Below are positions 7,235 through 14,676 of a stretch of 52,689 nucleotides of DNA, piece by piece. This DNA is from a virus. The notes under the pieces are model-generated. The model had not been told where the DNA came from. It saw only the letters and a program-made list of their open reading frames with translations, and ran no database searches. The stretch is taken from positions 1-52,689 of the IMG/VR virus record IMGVR_UViG_3300007351_000008. One strand, written 5' to 3'. The stretch's first letter is position 1. Each line of letters opens with the position of its first letter. Both the position numbers and the translations under genes were made by a program.

Positions 7235-8148
7235 CCGATCTCATACGAGACGATGACTTGGTGAAGCGGCTGGACATCATGGACAGCGAAGGCGGTCTCG
7301 GTCACGAAAACCATAAGGTGATCCGTGCCGCCGCCCGTCGTCTCGTCGCTCTGGAAGCAGAGAAGGCGAGGTTTAAAGCGCTTTACCTTTCCGCGTTCGA
7401 CGAGCTTGAACGTCGCATAAGAGACGAGAGGGAGGCGTGTGCTGTTGTGGCTGAGCGCTGCCATGGAGACTTCTGGCGCGACACACCCGGTCGCACAGAA
7501 AGCCTAACCCGGCAGGGGATCGCCGCCGCCATCCGTTCCCGCAGAAACGATCCCGTAGCTCAATTGGTAGAGCCACCTGCTCATAACGGGTTGGTTGTCG
7601 GTTCGAGCCCGGCCGGGATTACCAATTCCTCAGATGTTGAGGTGATCGCATCGGAAGCCCGATTCCTCATCGACCGCCTACGCGAACTCGACTGGAGCGA
7701 TCTTGACGTAACCTTCCGCGACTTCTGCGGTCATGTCGAGCCGTCAATCTCTCGGCTCAAAGGCGCTCTCGACCGCCGTAGCACCAGAGAACAGGTGTCT
7801 GACTCATCGACGGCTTGCAGCACGGCTGCTGCGCCTATCTCGCAAGAGCAGGGCGAGATAGCCGCTACGCGGCTGAGTGAAGGAGAATTGGCGGCTCTGG
7901 ACAGGCTGCGGCTGGCAGCCCGCGTCCTGCTGCAAAACTCAGAAGGGTGCGCGCTCGAACATTACGGGCACGACTACGGACTGCTCGGCATGCCGGGGTG
8001 GCTAGCCGACTGTGAGCGCGACATCAAGCAAGCGGAGGCCGTTCTCTCCCACTTGCGCGCGCAGCGCAGTCCGAGCGCCGTAAGCGAGGACGTAAACCCT
8101 AATGTCTCGATAGCGCCTGAGGCGCTGAGTGAAGGAGAGAAGCCATGA
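7231..8148 (+). CDS. Open frame spanning two hypothetical genes with a tRNA in between
   Basis: 305 codons without a stop. The first ~105 residues (to AAIRSRRN) are a complete-looking helical phage protein. The next 25 codons are the tRNA gene read as protein (DPVAQLVEPPAHNGLVVGSS). The rest, possibly starting at a GTG at 7642 in the same frame, is a second helical protein of about 168 residues. The most likely reading is two genes separated by a tRNA that happens to keep the frame open. A genuine fusion protein cannot be excluded. No function recognised for either part. Confidence 0.5.
   Translation: MTDLIRDDDLVKRLDIMDSEGGLGHENHKVIRAAARRLVALEAEKARFKALYLSAFDELERRIRDEREACAVVAERCHGDFWRDTPGRTESLTRQGIAAAIRSRRNDPVAQLVEPPAHNGLVVGSSPAGITNSSDVEVIASEARFLIDRLRELDWSDLDVTFRDFCGHVEPSISRLKGALDRRSTREQVSDSSTACSTAAAPISQEQGEIAATRLSEGELAALDRLRLAARVLLQNSEGCALEHYGHDYGLLGMPGWLADCERDIKQAEAVLSHLRAQRSPSAVSEDVNPNVSIAPEALSEGEKP
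7549..7624 (+). tRNA. tRNA with CAU anticodon (elongator Met or Ile2)
   Basis: All arms fold: acceptor GATCCCG/CGGGATT (7549-7555/7614-7620), D arm GCTC/GAGC with a GG-containing loop, anticodon stem ACCTG/CGGGT with loop CTCATAA (anticodon CAT at 7582-7584), a 5-nt variable loop, T arm GTCGG/CCGGC with TTCGAGC, discriminator A and encoded CCA. A G-U first pair and no run of three G-C pairs under the anticodon argue against initiator tRNA. Sequence cannot tell Met from lysidine-modified Ile2. It lies in frame inside an open reading frame. Confidence 0.92.
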
Positions 8149-8957
8149 CCGCCGCCGAGGTTGGCAATGTGGTTTTGCACGAAATCGCTCGCCAATTAGG
8201 CGGGCACGCAAGCCGCAATTTTATCGCGCTGGACGAAGGCGGGATCGAGCTGGACGAACACGCCATTGGCGAAGCCGTCCTCACCCACCTCCGCGCACAG
8301 CGCAAGGCGAGCGACGTGGACGAAGGCTTGGCCGAAGTCGCGTCGCGGATCGAAAACTACTTCCTGCTGGCGTCCTGCGGCAGGCGTGATGGCAAGTCGC
8401 CGCTTGAGCTTGTCTACGATGAACTCGTCACACTCGCAGCCACTGGGGCACCCCCACAGACGTGTGCAGCAGGGAGTGTTCCTGAGCTGCTTCGGGAACT
8501 GATGGATGCCACCAACCGCCTCGCATTCTTCGGTGCCAGCGTCGATGCTTCGGACGGCAACGGGTACAACGTAAAGCCGATCTGGCGAGCGATGCTGCGA
8601 GCGTTTGCACGCGAACGTGGCATTGAACTCGACGGCAAGGAGAAGGCCGCCTCCCCCTCACCCCCGGTGATAGAGAGTGGAAAGGGTGGGCTGACATACC
8701 AGCACTATCGCACGCCCGATGAAGTCGCGCGTCGATGGAAGCACGCTCTTGATCTGCATCGGGAGCACGTTGAGCACCTTTTCGCCGAGTACGACAAGGG
8801 AATCATCAGTCTGGATCAAGTAAAGCACAGGGCGATGATGCTGGTATCTCCTATCAGCGATCAGGACTTGCGGTTGGCAACTGATGAAGCAGTAGGAATT
8901 GCAGAAGAACTACACCGTGAGAGTCAGACTGTAGGGGGTGAGAAAACCGATGTCTAA
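8145..8957 (+). CDS. Hypothetical early protein
   Basis: 270 residues behind GAAGGAGAG, overlapping the previous stop. Segmented appearance: helical N-terminus (LDEHAIGEAVLTHLRAQRK), a middle helix region (ENYFLLASCGRRDGKSPLEL), and a C-terminal helical part rich in His/Arg (WKHALDLHREHVEHLFAEY). It may be a mosaic of small phage domains. No catalytic motif recognised. Confidence 0.6.
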   Translation: MTAAEVGNVVLHEIARQLGGHASRNFIALDEGGIELDEHAIGEAVLTHLRAQRKASDVDEGLAEVASRIENYFLLASCGRRDGKSPLELVYDELVTLAATGAPPQTCAAGSVPELLRELMDATNRLAFFGASVDASDGNGYNVKPIWRAMLRAFARERGIELDGKEKAASPSPPVIESGKGGLTYQHYRTPDEVARRWKHALDLHREHVEHLFAEYDKGIISLDQVKHRAMMLVSPISDQDLRLATDEAVGIAEELHRESQTVGGEKTDV

Positions 8958-9924
8958 GCCCTCCCTCATCGAGCAGCGCCAAGGCGTAGAGGCTCTGATC
9001 AACTGCGCAATCTCCGATGAGCAGCCGTCTCCGTATGACGTGGCCGCAGCAAAGCAGGCGCGGATGAGATACGGCAGCGTGTGCAGCGGCATCGAAGCGG
9101 CCTCGGTTGCGTGGGAGCCATTGGGCTGGAGGCCCGCATGGTTCGCCGAGATCGAACCGTTCCCGTCTGCTGTGCTCGCTCATCGCTACCCGACTGTTCC
9201 GAACCTGGGCGACATGACCTTGCTGCCGGAGCGCGTTGCCTCAGGCGAGATCGAGGCGCCCGACGTGCTTGTCGGCGGCACGCCATGCCAGGGCTTCAGC
9301 GTCGCCGGTCTGCGCCTGTCGTTGCGTGACGAGCGTTCCAACCTCGCTTTCAGCTTCGTCAGGATCGCCGATGCAATCGACGCTGTTCGACTTCGTGATG
9401 GACGACCTGCTGCATGGATCACCTGGGAAAACGTCCCCGGCGTGTTCATCCACGACGACAACCCCTTCGGCTGCTTCCTGGGCGCACTGGTCGGCAGCGA
9501 TGCCGCCCTCGTTCCGCCAAAGGGGCGGGGATGGCCTGACGCGGGTGTGGCTCATGGACCCCGCCGCTGCGCCGCATGGCGCTGCCTGGACGCCCAGCAC
9601 TTCCGCTTGGCCCAACGACGGAAGCGGCTCTTCGTCGTCGCTCGCGGATATTTTGGAGGGGCCGGAGAGTGGGACGGACCTGACGCGCTACTTCCTGTCA
9701 TCGAAGGCATGCGCTGGCATCCTGCGCCGCGCCGAGAAGCGTGGGAAGACGTTACCGGTACCCTTAATGCGCGCACTCGCGGCGGTGGCGGGCTTGGAAC
9801 AGACTTCGACTGCGGGGGGGTATCACCGTCGCTCAGAGCCCAGCCGAACCACAGTCACAGAGAGACGGACCCGATCGCCCTCTGTCTCAACGCGAAGGGG
9901 GGGGGTAGGCAGAATGGACGGTGA
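8950..9924 (+). CDS. DNA cytosine-5 methyltransferase, main catalytic part (frame broken)
   Basis: 324 residues from the ATG at 8950, after GGGGGTGAG. The motifs run in order: SAM-binding SVCSGIEAASVAWEPLGW (about 43-60), catalytic GGTPCQGFS with Cys113, ENV at 160-162, QRRKR at 222-226, then the variable/target region. Normal family members end with motifs IX-X, which here lie in another frame (9914-10351). The frame changes at a run of nine G (9897-9905); eight or eleven G would join both parts. It would methylate cytosine in phage DNA as protection against restriction. The break may be phase variation, decay or a base-call error. Confidence 0.8.
   Translation: MSKPSLIEQRQGVEALINCAISDEQPSPYDVAAAKQARMRYGSVCSGIEAASVAWEPLGWRPAWFAEIEPFPSAVLAHRYPTVPNLGDMTLLPERVASGEIEAPDVLVGGTPCQGFSVAGLRLSLRDERSNLAFSFVRIADAIDAVRLRDGRPAAWITWENVPGVFIHDDNPFGCFLGALVGSDAALVPPKGRGWPDAGVAHGPRRCAAWRCLDAQHFRLAQRRKRLFVVARGYFGGAGEWDGPDALLPVIEGMRWHPAPRREAWEDVTGTLNARTRGGGGLGTDFDCGGVSPSLRAQPNHSHRETDPIALCLNAKGGGRQNGR
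9897..9905 (+). repeat. Homopolymeric G9 tract at the methyltransferase frame break
   Basis: Nine consecutive G inside the codons after LNAK. The upstream frame runs into TGA at 9924; changing the tract length by -1 or +2 would restore the reading frame into the C-terminal motifs. Such tracts slip during replication and are also prone to sequencing error. Confidence 0.75.
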
Positions 9925-10351
9925 GAGCGAGACGCTGATCGCATTCGACACGACGCAGATCACGTCGAAGGAAAACCGTTGCCAGCCGCGAGCGGGTGCC
10001 CCGTGTCACCCGCTCGCGGCTGGAGCTCATGCGCCGGCGATAGCCTTTCACGCGAGGCAAGACCCCGACAGCGGCGAGGTTACGCATCCCCTGGATACCG
10101 ATGCTGAACGCATCGGTATCCAGCAGGAATGGGCCGTGCGCCGCATCACGCCGACGGAGGCAGAGCGCCTGCAAGGCTTCCCCGATGGATGGACGCTCGT
10201 TCCGATCCGACGCAAGCCGGCGAAGGACGGGCCTCGATACAAGGCCATCGGGAATTCTATGGCGACGACGGTCATGCGCGCCATCGGCGAGGGCATCGAT
10301 GCTGTCGAGCGCCGCAGACAGCAGGAGGCCGCCTTCGGGCGTCAGCAATGA
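9914..10351 (+). CDS. Cytosine-5 methyltransferase, C-terminal part
   Basis: 145 residues from an internal ATG. It carries the ends of the methyltransferase fold: RRITPTEAERLQGFPDGWT (motif IX region) and KDGPRYKAIGNSMATTVM (motif X). Alone it lacks the cofactor and catalytic motifs. It is meaningful only if joined to the upstream frame by slippage at the G9 tract. Confidence 0.7.
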   Translation: MDGESETLIAFDTTQITSKENRCQPRAGAPCHPLAAGAHAPAIAFHARQDPDSGEVTHPLDTDAERIGIQQEWAVRRITPTEAERLQGFPDGWTLVPIRRKPAKDGPRYKAIGNSMATTVMRAIGEGIDAVERRRQQEAAFGRQQ

Positions 10352-10363
10352 AGGGGATGACAC

Positions 10364-10771
10364 GTGAGTGAACATTCCGTCGCTGAGCGACGCGCCCAAC
10401 TCCACGCGCTTCTTAAGCGCATTGAAGCCTGGACGCCGCAAGACTGGCCGTTCGGCGATAGCAATTATGCACTCGAAGATGACGTAATGGCGGCGACGCT
10501 CGTGCACTGCAAGGAGCAAAGCTTCCGTGGCTTCAAGATGTACTGGGTCGGCGAGGGGACGACAAACAGTCTTTCTCTCTCAACGAGATTTGAGGGCGTT
10601 GTTGCGCTCCTGAATGAAAGGCTCCCTGGCGAACCCGTATCCCTGAGGCGCGGCCCCAGCGGGATATGGGAGGCGACGGTGTGCTCCGAAACAGCCGAGC
10701 ACGCCTCGCCCCACTTAGCCCTCCTGGCGGCAATCATGAAGGCGCTGATCGTGGAGGCTGGCCGTGGCTGA
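10364..10771 (+). CDS. Hypothetical protein
   Basis: 135 residues from a GTG after AAGGGG. Contains FKMYWVGEGTTNSLSLSTRF and a C-terminal helix (HLALLAAIMKALIVEAG), reminiscent of small alpha/beta phage sandwich domains that sit in early operons, but I am not certain. Overlaps the HNH gene that follows. Confidence 0.55.
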   Translation: MSEHSVAERRAQLHALLKRIEAWTPQDWPFGDSNYALEDDVMAATLVHCKEQSFRGFKMYWVGEGTTNSLSLSTRFEGVVALLNERLPGEPVSLRRGPSGIWEATVCSETAEHASPHLALLAAIMKALIVEAGRG

Positions 10772-11156
10772 CCTCCCCAGCCCCTACTCCGTCACGCCTA
10801 GGAAGCCTTTGACGGACCGACAGCGCTTGGAGCTTTTCTTGTCCGAGAAGGGTCGATGCTGCATCTGCGGCCTCCCCATTCGAGCGGCGAGCGAAGCGTG
10901 GGATGAGCACATCCTGCCTCTCGCCGATAACGGCTCGAACGAAATCGTGAACCGCGGGGTCGCGCACGAAAAATGCGCCCGCTCCAAATCGGCCAAGGAG
11001 GCCAAGGAGCGGGCGCACCTGAGGAGGGCGGCGGAGAAACATTTCGGCGCCAAGCGCCCCAAGAAGATCATGCCAGGCTCGAGACGCCATCACCTGAAGA
11101 AAAAGCTCGACGGCTCTGTCGTGCGACGCTGGGGACCGGAGGAAGACGATGGCTGA
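10764..11156 (+). CDS. HNH endonuclease-like protein (phage HNH with CxxC)
   Basis: 130 residues from a GTG behind GGAGG. CCICGLPI supplies a CxxC knuckle, then WDEHILPLADNGSNEIVN and AHEKCARSK complete an HNH/zinc core (about 30-75). A basic, Lys/Arg-rich tail follows (SRRHHLKKKL). Proteins like this in alphaproteobacterial phages sit between early genes and integrase. Unlike the other two HNH genes it shows no copy of the upstream gene's end. It may nick or resolve DNA. Confidence 0.75.
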   Translation: MADLPSPYSVTPRKPLTDRQRLELFLSEKGRCCICGLPIRAASEAWDEHILPLADNGSNEIVNRGVAHEKCARSKSAKEAKERAHLRRAAEKHFGAKRPKKIMPGSRRHHLKKKLDGSVVRRWGPEEDDG

Positions 11157-11484
11157 TCTTTTCAAAGTGATGCTTCGCGCCTCCGACCTTTCCCAGCGCA
11201 CAGGGCTATCTGAACGCTTCTTCCAGAAGCTTGCCAAAAGCGGCAAGATAGACTGGGCGCGCCAGCCAGGCGGTGATCATTCTGCGGTGCTGTTCGAGGA
11301 GGATGGCTTCCTTGCTTGGTGGGAGGCCGGTCGCAAGAAGGCTCAGACATGGCAACGATCTACTGGCGCAACGGGTGGGCGTGGGCGCGCGCGCAAGTCA
11401 AGGGCGAGCCAATCCGCGAGCCCCTTGGCACTCGTAATAAAGGAGAGGCTCAAGAGCGTTTCCAGCAGTTCCTCGCGCGCATAG
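11149..11484 (+). CDS. Excisionase-like helix-turn-helix protein
   Basis: 111 residues. The first 65 carry a winged helix-turn-helix of MerR/excisionase type (ASDLSQRTGLSERFFQKLAK, then a wing with PGGDHSAVLF). The rest is a Ser/Arg-rich low-complexity extension read out of frame over the start of the integrase, so the useful part may end near residue 65. It is directly upstream of and overlapping int, the classical place for Xis, which bends attachment-site DNA and favours excision. Confidence 0.6.
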   Translation: MADLFKVMLRASDLSQRTGLSERFFQKLAKSGKIDWARQPGGDHSAVLFEEDGFLAWWEAGRKKAQTWQRSTGATGGRGRARKSRASQSASPLALVIKERLKSVSSSSSRA

Positions 11485-12518
11485 AGGCCGACAAGAACTC
11501 CAAGTGGGTGAAGCGCGAGACGACATTCGACGCTGCCGCCCGCGTGTTCATGGATGAGCACCTGCCGACGCTTAAGAAATCTTCGCATTCCCGCTATCTG
11601 CAGAGCCTCGGCAAGCTGACACCCCATTTTGAAGCGCTGACGTTGCAGCGGATATCACGAGCAGACCTGACCAAGTACGTCGCCTCCGAGCGGCGGCGGG
11701 GCGTGTCCGATAGCACCATCCGCCGCGACCTAGCGTGCCTATCCAGCCTCTTCACCGTCGCCGCCGATTACGAGCTCTGCGACGCCAACCCGGTGCTGTC
11801 GTTCCTGCACGCAAAGAAGAAGGCAAAGCAGCTCAACGAGGCCGACTTCCGCACCCGCTACCTGAGCCACCTAGAGGAGCTGGCTTTGCTCAGACAGGCT
11901 CGCAGTGAAGCCGACGCGATGAAGCACGGCTCCCCGCGCTGGCATGAGAAGTTCATGATCCTCTGCGCCTTCGCGCTCTACATCGATACGGGTCTGCGCG
12001 CCCAGGAGCTGCTGCTGGCCGAGCGCTCATGGCTCAACTACGACGGGCCGGAGATCATCGTTCCCGGTTCCGTCGCCAAGAACGGCAAGGAGAGGCGCGT
12101 GCCCCTCACCGATCGCGCGCTGGCCATTCTCCAGCAGATCCCCGAGCACAAGCCGAAGACCGGCAAGCCGTCGCCTTACATCCTATGGCGCTGCTCGACC
12201 GGCAAGCGGTTCAAGGACCTCAACAAGACGCTGCAGCGCATCGCCGGAAAGGTCGGCATCAAGGACATCACCATCCACGACCTGCGCCGCACCTGCGGTT
12301 GCCGCCTGTTGCAGGACCGCCGGATGGCCATGGTGCAGGTGTCGCAATGGCTCGGTCATGCGAGCACCGACATCACCGAGAAGCGCTACGCCTTCCTCAA
12401 GGTTGAGAACCTGCAGGAGGCCCTTGGGCGGAAGCTTAATCCTGAGGTCAAGTTGCAGGTGGGATCATTCTTCGACAAGCCCCAGAAGTTGCTGGAACAG
12501 GGAGGCAGCGGTGCATAG
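11349..12518 (+). CDS. int: Tyrosine recombinase (phage integrase)
   Basis: 389 residues from the ATG after AAGAAGG; an earlier in-frame start at 11316 lacks a site. N-terminal arm-binding/SAM-like part to about 160, then the catalytic domain with Arg217 (DTGLRAQEL), Lys244 (VAKNGKERR), His310 and Arg313 (HDLRRTCG), His337 (LGHAST) and nucleophile Tyr347 (EKRYAF). All six active-site residues are present. It reads toward the attachment core at 12985-13028 and should recombine it with the 3' part of a host tRNA(CAU) gene. Confidence 0.95.
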   Translation: MATIYWRNGWAWARAQVKGEPIREPLGTRNKGEAQERFQQFLARIEADKNSKWVKRETTFDAAARVFMDEHLPTLKKSSHSRYLQSLGKLTPHFEALTLQRISRADLTKYVASERRRGVSDSTIRRDLACLSSLFTVAADYELCDANPVLSFLHAKKKAKQLNEADFRTRYLSHLEELALLRQARSEADAMKHGSPRWHEKFMILCAFALYIDTGLRAQELLLAERSWLNYDGPEIIVPGSVAKNGKERRVPLTDRALAILQQIPEHKPKTGKPSPYILWRCSTGKRFKDLNKTLQRIAGKVGIKDITIHDLRRTCGCRLLQDRRMAMVQVSQWLGHASTDITEKRYAFLKVENLQEALGRKLNPEVKLQVGSFFDKPQKLLEQGGSGA

Positions 12519-12963
12519 GAAAGATCGCGAGAGTTTTGAAGAGCGTCTGGAGCGTCGGGCAGCAAATTGGCGCCGCCGGCCAGAGCCAACAGATGATTAC
12601 GTCTACTTCCTTAGATGTGGAGACTTCGTCAAGATTGGCCGGTCCCGCGATCCAAAGAAGCGTCTCGCGAACCTGTCAACAATGGTGCCCTACCAATGCG
12701 AACTCTTACTGGTCATCAGTGGGCCGCCGAGTCTCGAGGGAGCGATGCACCGCTACTTTCACGATTGCCGGGAACGATACGAGTGGTTCGCGCTCAACGA
12801 GAAGATGACAATCTTTATTGCAAAGCAAAAAGAGCGCTGTTTGGCGGCTAGGTTCCTTGTTCCAGGCGCCGACGTGCGCACAAGGGCGGGCACATTGAGG
12901 TCCATGGCCGACAAGCAGAGGTTCAAGAAAACAACGACAAAACAACAAGTTACGATGGAGTGA
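12511..12963 (+). CDS. GIY-YIG / T5orf172-type protein
   Basis: 150 residues from a GTG after GGGAGG, overlapping int by 8 nt. Residues about 30-100 match the T5orf172/Mug113 branch of GIY-YIG nucleases: YVYFLRCGDFVKIGRSRDP, KRLANLS, SLEGAMHRYFHDCRERYEWF. A basic C-terminal tail follows. It lies between int and attP, so any nuclease role near the attachment site is speculative. A second, shorter protein of the same type is at 13910-14149. Confidence 0.75.
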   Translation: MHRKDRESFEERLERRAANWRRRPEPTDDYVYFLRCGDFVKIGRSRDPKKRLANLSTMVPYQCELLLVISGPPSLEGAMHRYFHDCRERYEWFALNEKMTIFIAKQKERCLAARFLVPGADVRTRAGTLRSMADKQRFKKTTTKQQVTME

Positions 12964-12984
12964 AAGATTTGTCGTCTCTAGGTC

Positions 12985-13028
12985 TCATAATCCTTAGGTC
13001 GGCGGTTCGAGTCCGCCTCCCGCTACCA
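12985..13028 (+). other. attP: Phage attachment site core (attP) = 3' half of a tRNA(CAU) gene
   Basis: TCATAATCC at 12985 starts inside an anticodon loop with CAT. The T arm GGCGG/CCGCC with TTCGAGT (13001-13017), acceptor strand TCCCGCT, A and CCA follow to 13028. No matching 5' half lies upstream (an AGCGGGA-like strand and D arm are absent). Such a half tRNA next to int is the standard identity segment that restores a host tRNA after integration. The crossover limits are my estimate. Confidence 0.85.
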
Positions 13029-13152
13029 GATTTTCTCTATATATTCTGGGCTTATGCGTCGGCGCTCGGGTTCCCATGACGCAGTACGTTGGGCGAACGA
13101 ATCGACAAAACCGAACAGGCCGCCGCACAAATGTGGGCACACGCGGTTGCCG

Positions 13153-13560
13153 TTACGTTCCCTCATACCCATCCAGTACGTCGGATATCTCTTGAAGCTC
13201 TTTCTCTTCCTCAGATCCTTCCAGGCATCCAACAAGAGCGTCAGCACGTTTCTTCAGGAGGGAGATCGCAGGCTCTGCCTTGATTCGCTCTGCTTTAGCA
13301 GCTCGAGCGACATCCTCGATGGTGAAGAGCTTCATGGGGTCGCGGGCTATGCCCATCCGGGCCTCCTTATTTGCCCCGGCCGCAATGAGCCGGTCTACGA
13401 TTTCACTTCTCAGCGGGTCGTCGCCAAGCTTGAGGTTGAGAAGGTCGTCAATCTCTGTGATCGAAAGACGCGCGTAGCGTTCGCGCACCCGTTCGTCGCG
13501 ACGTTCGGCAAGCGTCATTTGTGCGTACCCGCGGATTTCGTCTGCCCCGTGTTGGCACAT
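13153..13560 (-). CDS. Hypothetical helical protein
   Basis: 135 residues from the ATG 7 nt after GGAG; a TTG 12 bases earlier is the alternative. Charged helices with an Ile/Asp-rich middle (ITEIDDLLNLKLGDDPLRSE). It is last in a leftward cassette that points at attP. No family recognised. Confidence 0.55.
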   Translation of the reverse strand: MCQHGADEIRGYAQMTLAERRDERVRERYARLSITEIDDLLNLKLGDDPLRSEIVDRLIAAGANKEARMGIARDPMKLFTIEDVARAAKAERIKAEPAISLLKKRADALVGCLEGSEEEKELQEISDVLDGYEGT

Positions 13561-13576
13561 GGTCGGCTCCAATTCT

Positions 13577-13828
13577 TCACTTAGTTTCTAGTATGATGGT
13601 GACGCCGCGGTGATCGTGCGGGTCGCCGTACTCGTAATTCTGACAACCAAGCTCAAGGCGTCCGCCGTTCCTGATCGCTTCGGCCAAGTCATCGTCAGTC
13701 ACGTCGTGCTCGTAGAGGGCGGCGTGCCAGCTACAGCTTCCGCAATACCCCTCGCCATCCCAACGGCGCTCAAGTTCAGCGCGAGCCTTCGCGATGGTTT
13801 CGGGCGCTATCGGTGTCGGCTCGCTCAT
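13577..13828 (-). CDS. Small CxxC protein
   Basis: 83 residues behind AGGAG. GYCGSCSW gives a CxxC pair, with a further Cys and His residues (LGCQNYEYGDPHDH) that could finish a zinc site. Member of the leftward cassette after attP. Function unknown. Confidence 0.6.
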   Translation of the reverse strand: MSEPTPIAPETIAKARAELERRWDGEGYCGSCSWHAALYEHDVTDDDLAEAIRNGGRLELGCQNYEYGDPHDHRGVTIILETK

Positions 13829-13836
13829 CGTTGCTC

Positions 13837-13935
13837 CTATTGCTCTTCCGAATTGCGTGGCCCGTACTTCTGCCACAGGTCTTTCGTGGTCATGCCTGCC
13901 GGCAGCTTCTCAGCGACGGCCGCCCACGTCTTCAG
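13837..13935 (-). CDS. Short ORF or displaced C-terminus
   Basis: A frame reads KTWAAVAEKLPAGMTTKDLW then QKYGPRNSEEQ. Its only ATG (13893) gives 18 residues; a CTG at 13935 gives 32. Composition looks coding and its stop is followed by a good site for the next gene. It may be a separate peptide or a tail split from the GIY-YIG-like gene by a frameshift. Confidence 0.3.
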   Translation of the reverse strand: MKTWAAVAEKLPAGMTTKDLWQKYGPRNSEEQ

Positions 13936-14149
13936 CTAACGCCAGCATTTCGGCATGCGCGGCTTTTTCCACGGTCGGAGCGGAGCGCCCCAGATCATAC
14001 GCGCGCACCAGCCCGATTGGCCGCAACTCAGCTTTAGTGTTTCGCGACAACACCCGGCGCCGCTGCTCCGCGTCATAGGTGACGCCGATCTTGTGGAAAC
14101 CGTCTACGCGGGACACGACATAGACGGTGTGCATTGACTGGCCTCTCAT
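13910..14149 (-). CDS. Short GIY-YIG / T5orf172-like protein
   Basis: 79 residues behind GGAGCG, overlapping the previous stop (ATGA). HTVYVVSRVDGFHKIGVTYD and TVEKAAHAEMLALAEDVGG match the start and the Glu-containing helix of the T5orf172 fold. The family normally continues with a G-E-W-F type strand, absent here, so this copy may be truncated or frameshifted. The full-length relative is at 12511-12963. Confidence 0.5.
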   Translation of the reverse strand: MRGQSMHTVYVVSRVDGFHKIGVTYDAEQRRRVLSRNTKAELRPIGLVRAYDLGRSAPTVEKAAHAEMLALAEDVGGRR

Positions 14150-14313
14150 TTGCGACGCTCCCTTTTCTCAAGGAACTCCCGCAAAGCGGCCTCATGAACA
14201 GCGGTCTTAGACGGCGGCACGTCTTGCGCCGCGATCCACTTTTCAAGCCGTCGCAGCAGCTCGGGGTCCAGCGCGAGGCTGGTCATCTTTTTGAGTCGTG
14301 CCATTGTGGTCAT
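14146..14313 (-). CDS. Ribbon-helix-helix regulator or antitoxin-like protein
   Basis: 55 residues from the ATG at 14313. A short strand (KKMTSLALDPELLRRLEKWI) and two helices (SKTAVHEAALREFLEKRE) fit the CopG/Arc ribbon-helix-helix fold. No toxin gene is recognisable next to it. The promoter at 14322-14349 places the transcription start at the ATG, so the mRNA is probably leaderless. Likely controls its own cassette through the palindrome at 14367-14384. Confidence 0.65.
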   Translation of the reverse strand: MTTMARLKKMTSLALDPELLRRLEKWIAAQDVPPSKTAVHEAALREFLEKRERRK

Positions 14314-14321
14314 GGGGTGAC

Positions 14322-14349
14322 ACAATACAGACTTCTGCACAAGTGTCAA
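14322..14349 (-). promoter_or_regulatory. Leftward promoter of the ribbon-helix-helix cassette
   Basis: On the minus strand TTGACA (14344-14349), 16-nt spacer, TATTGT (14322-14327). The start codon of the ribbon-helix-helix gene lies about 9 nt downstream of the -10, leaving little or no leader. Confidence 0.65.
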
Positions 14350-14366
14350 GACACGTCAATAAACGT

Positions 14367-14384
14367 ACTTGCACGAATGCAAGT
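14367..14384. promoter_or_regulatory. Palindrome upstream of the cassette promoter
   Basis: ACTTGCA-CGAA-TGCAAGT, perfect 7-bp arms, 17 bp upstream of the -35 box. The inner TGCACGAATGC occurs again at 14468-14478. Candidate operator. Confidence 0.5.
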
Positions 14385-14394
14385 GCTATGTTAG

Positions 14395-14660
14395 GTTCTG
14401 CATCGTGAGCTTATGACGCCGACGCTGAGGCGCGAGCCTGGGCAGAGAGGTCCGCAAGGAAACCGACTGCACGAATGCCGCCATATCTCCCTAGAGGTCG
14501 GATCATGGGGAGAGCATCGAACCCGTAGGTGCAATGACGAGGGCGAACGTCGGCCTCCAGAGGTACGGGGGTAACAGACTGATAGAGGGCTAGACCGCGA
14601 GGCGCGGCCCTGATCAGCCGGAGACGTGACAGGGCGGAGAGACGCTCACCTGAATTCGTT
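14395..14660 (+). other. Non-coding region, possible structured RNA
   Basis: About 265 bases between divergent gene groups with no convincing ORF (the best, at 14413, is 27 codons). It is purine-rich with several GAGG, AGAGGT and GGAGAG blocks and short complementary runs (for example GACGAGGGCGAACGTCGG). It could be a leader or a small RNA; I recognise no known RNA family. Confidence 0.3.
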
Positions 14661-14676
14661 CAAATGAGGCCCGAGC

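Noticed and set aside
9236-9913. Long open frame overlapping the methyltransferase from 9236
   Set aside because: Only its last part (9914-10351) has family motifs; the first 220 codons are an out-of-frame shadow of the catalytic region, rich in Ser/Arg/Pro.
12961-13028. A complete second tRNA gene
   Set aside because: The 3' half is perfect but no D arm or 5' acceptor strand exists upstream, so it is an attachment core.
14413-14496. 27-codon ORF in the non-coding region
   Set aside because: No ribosome site, Arg/Gly-rich, no overlap with neighbours.
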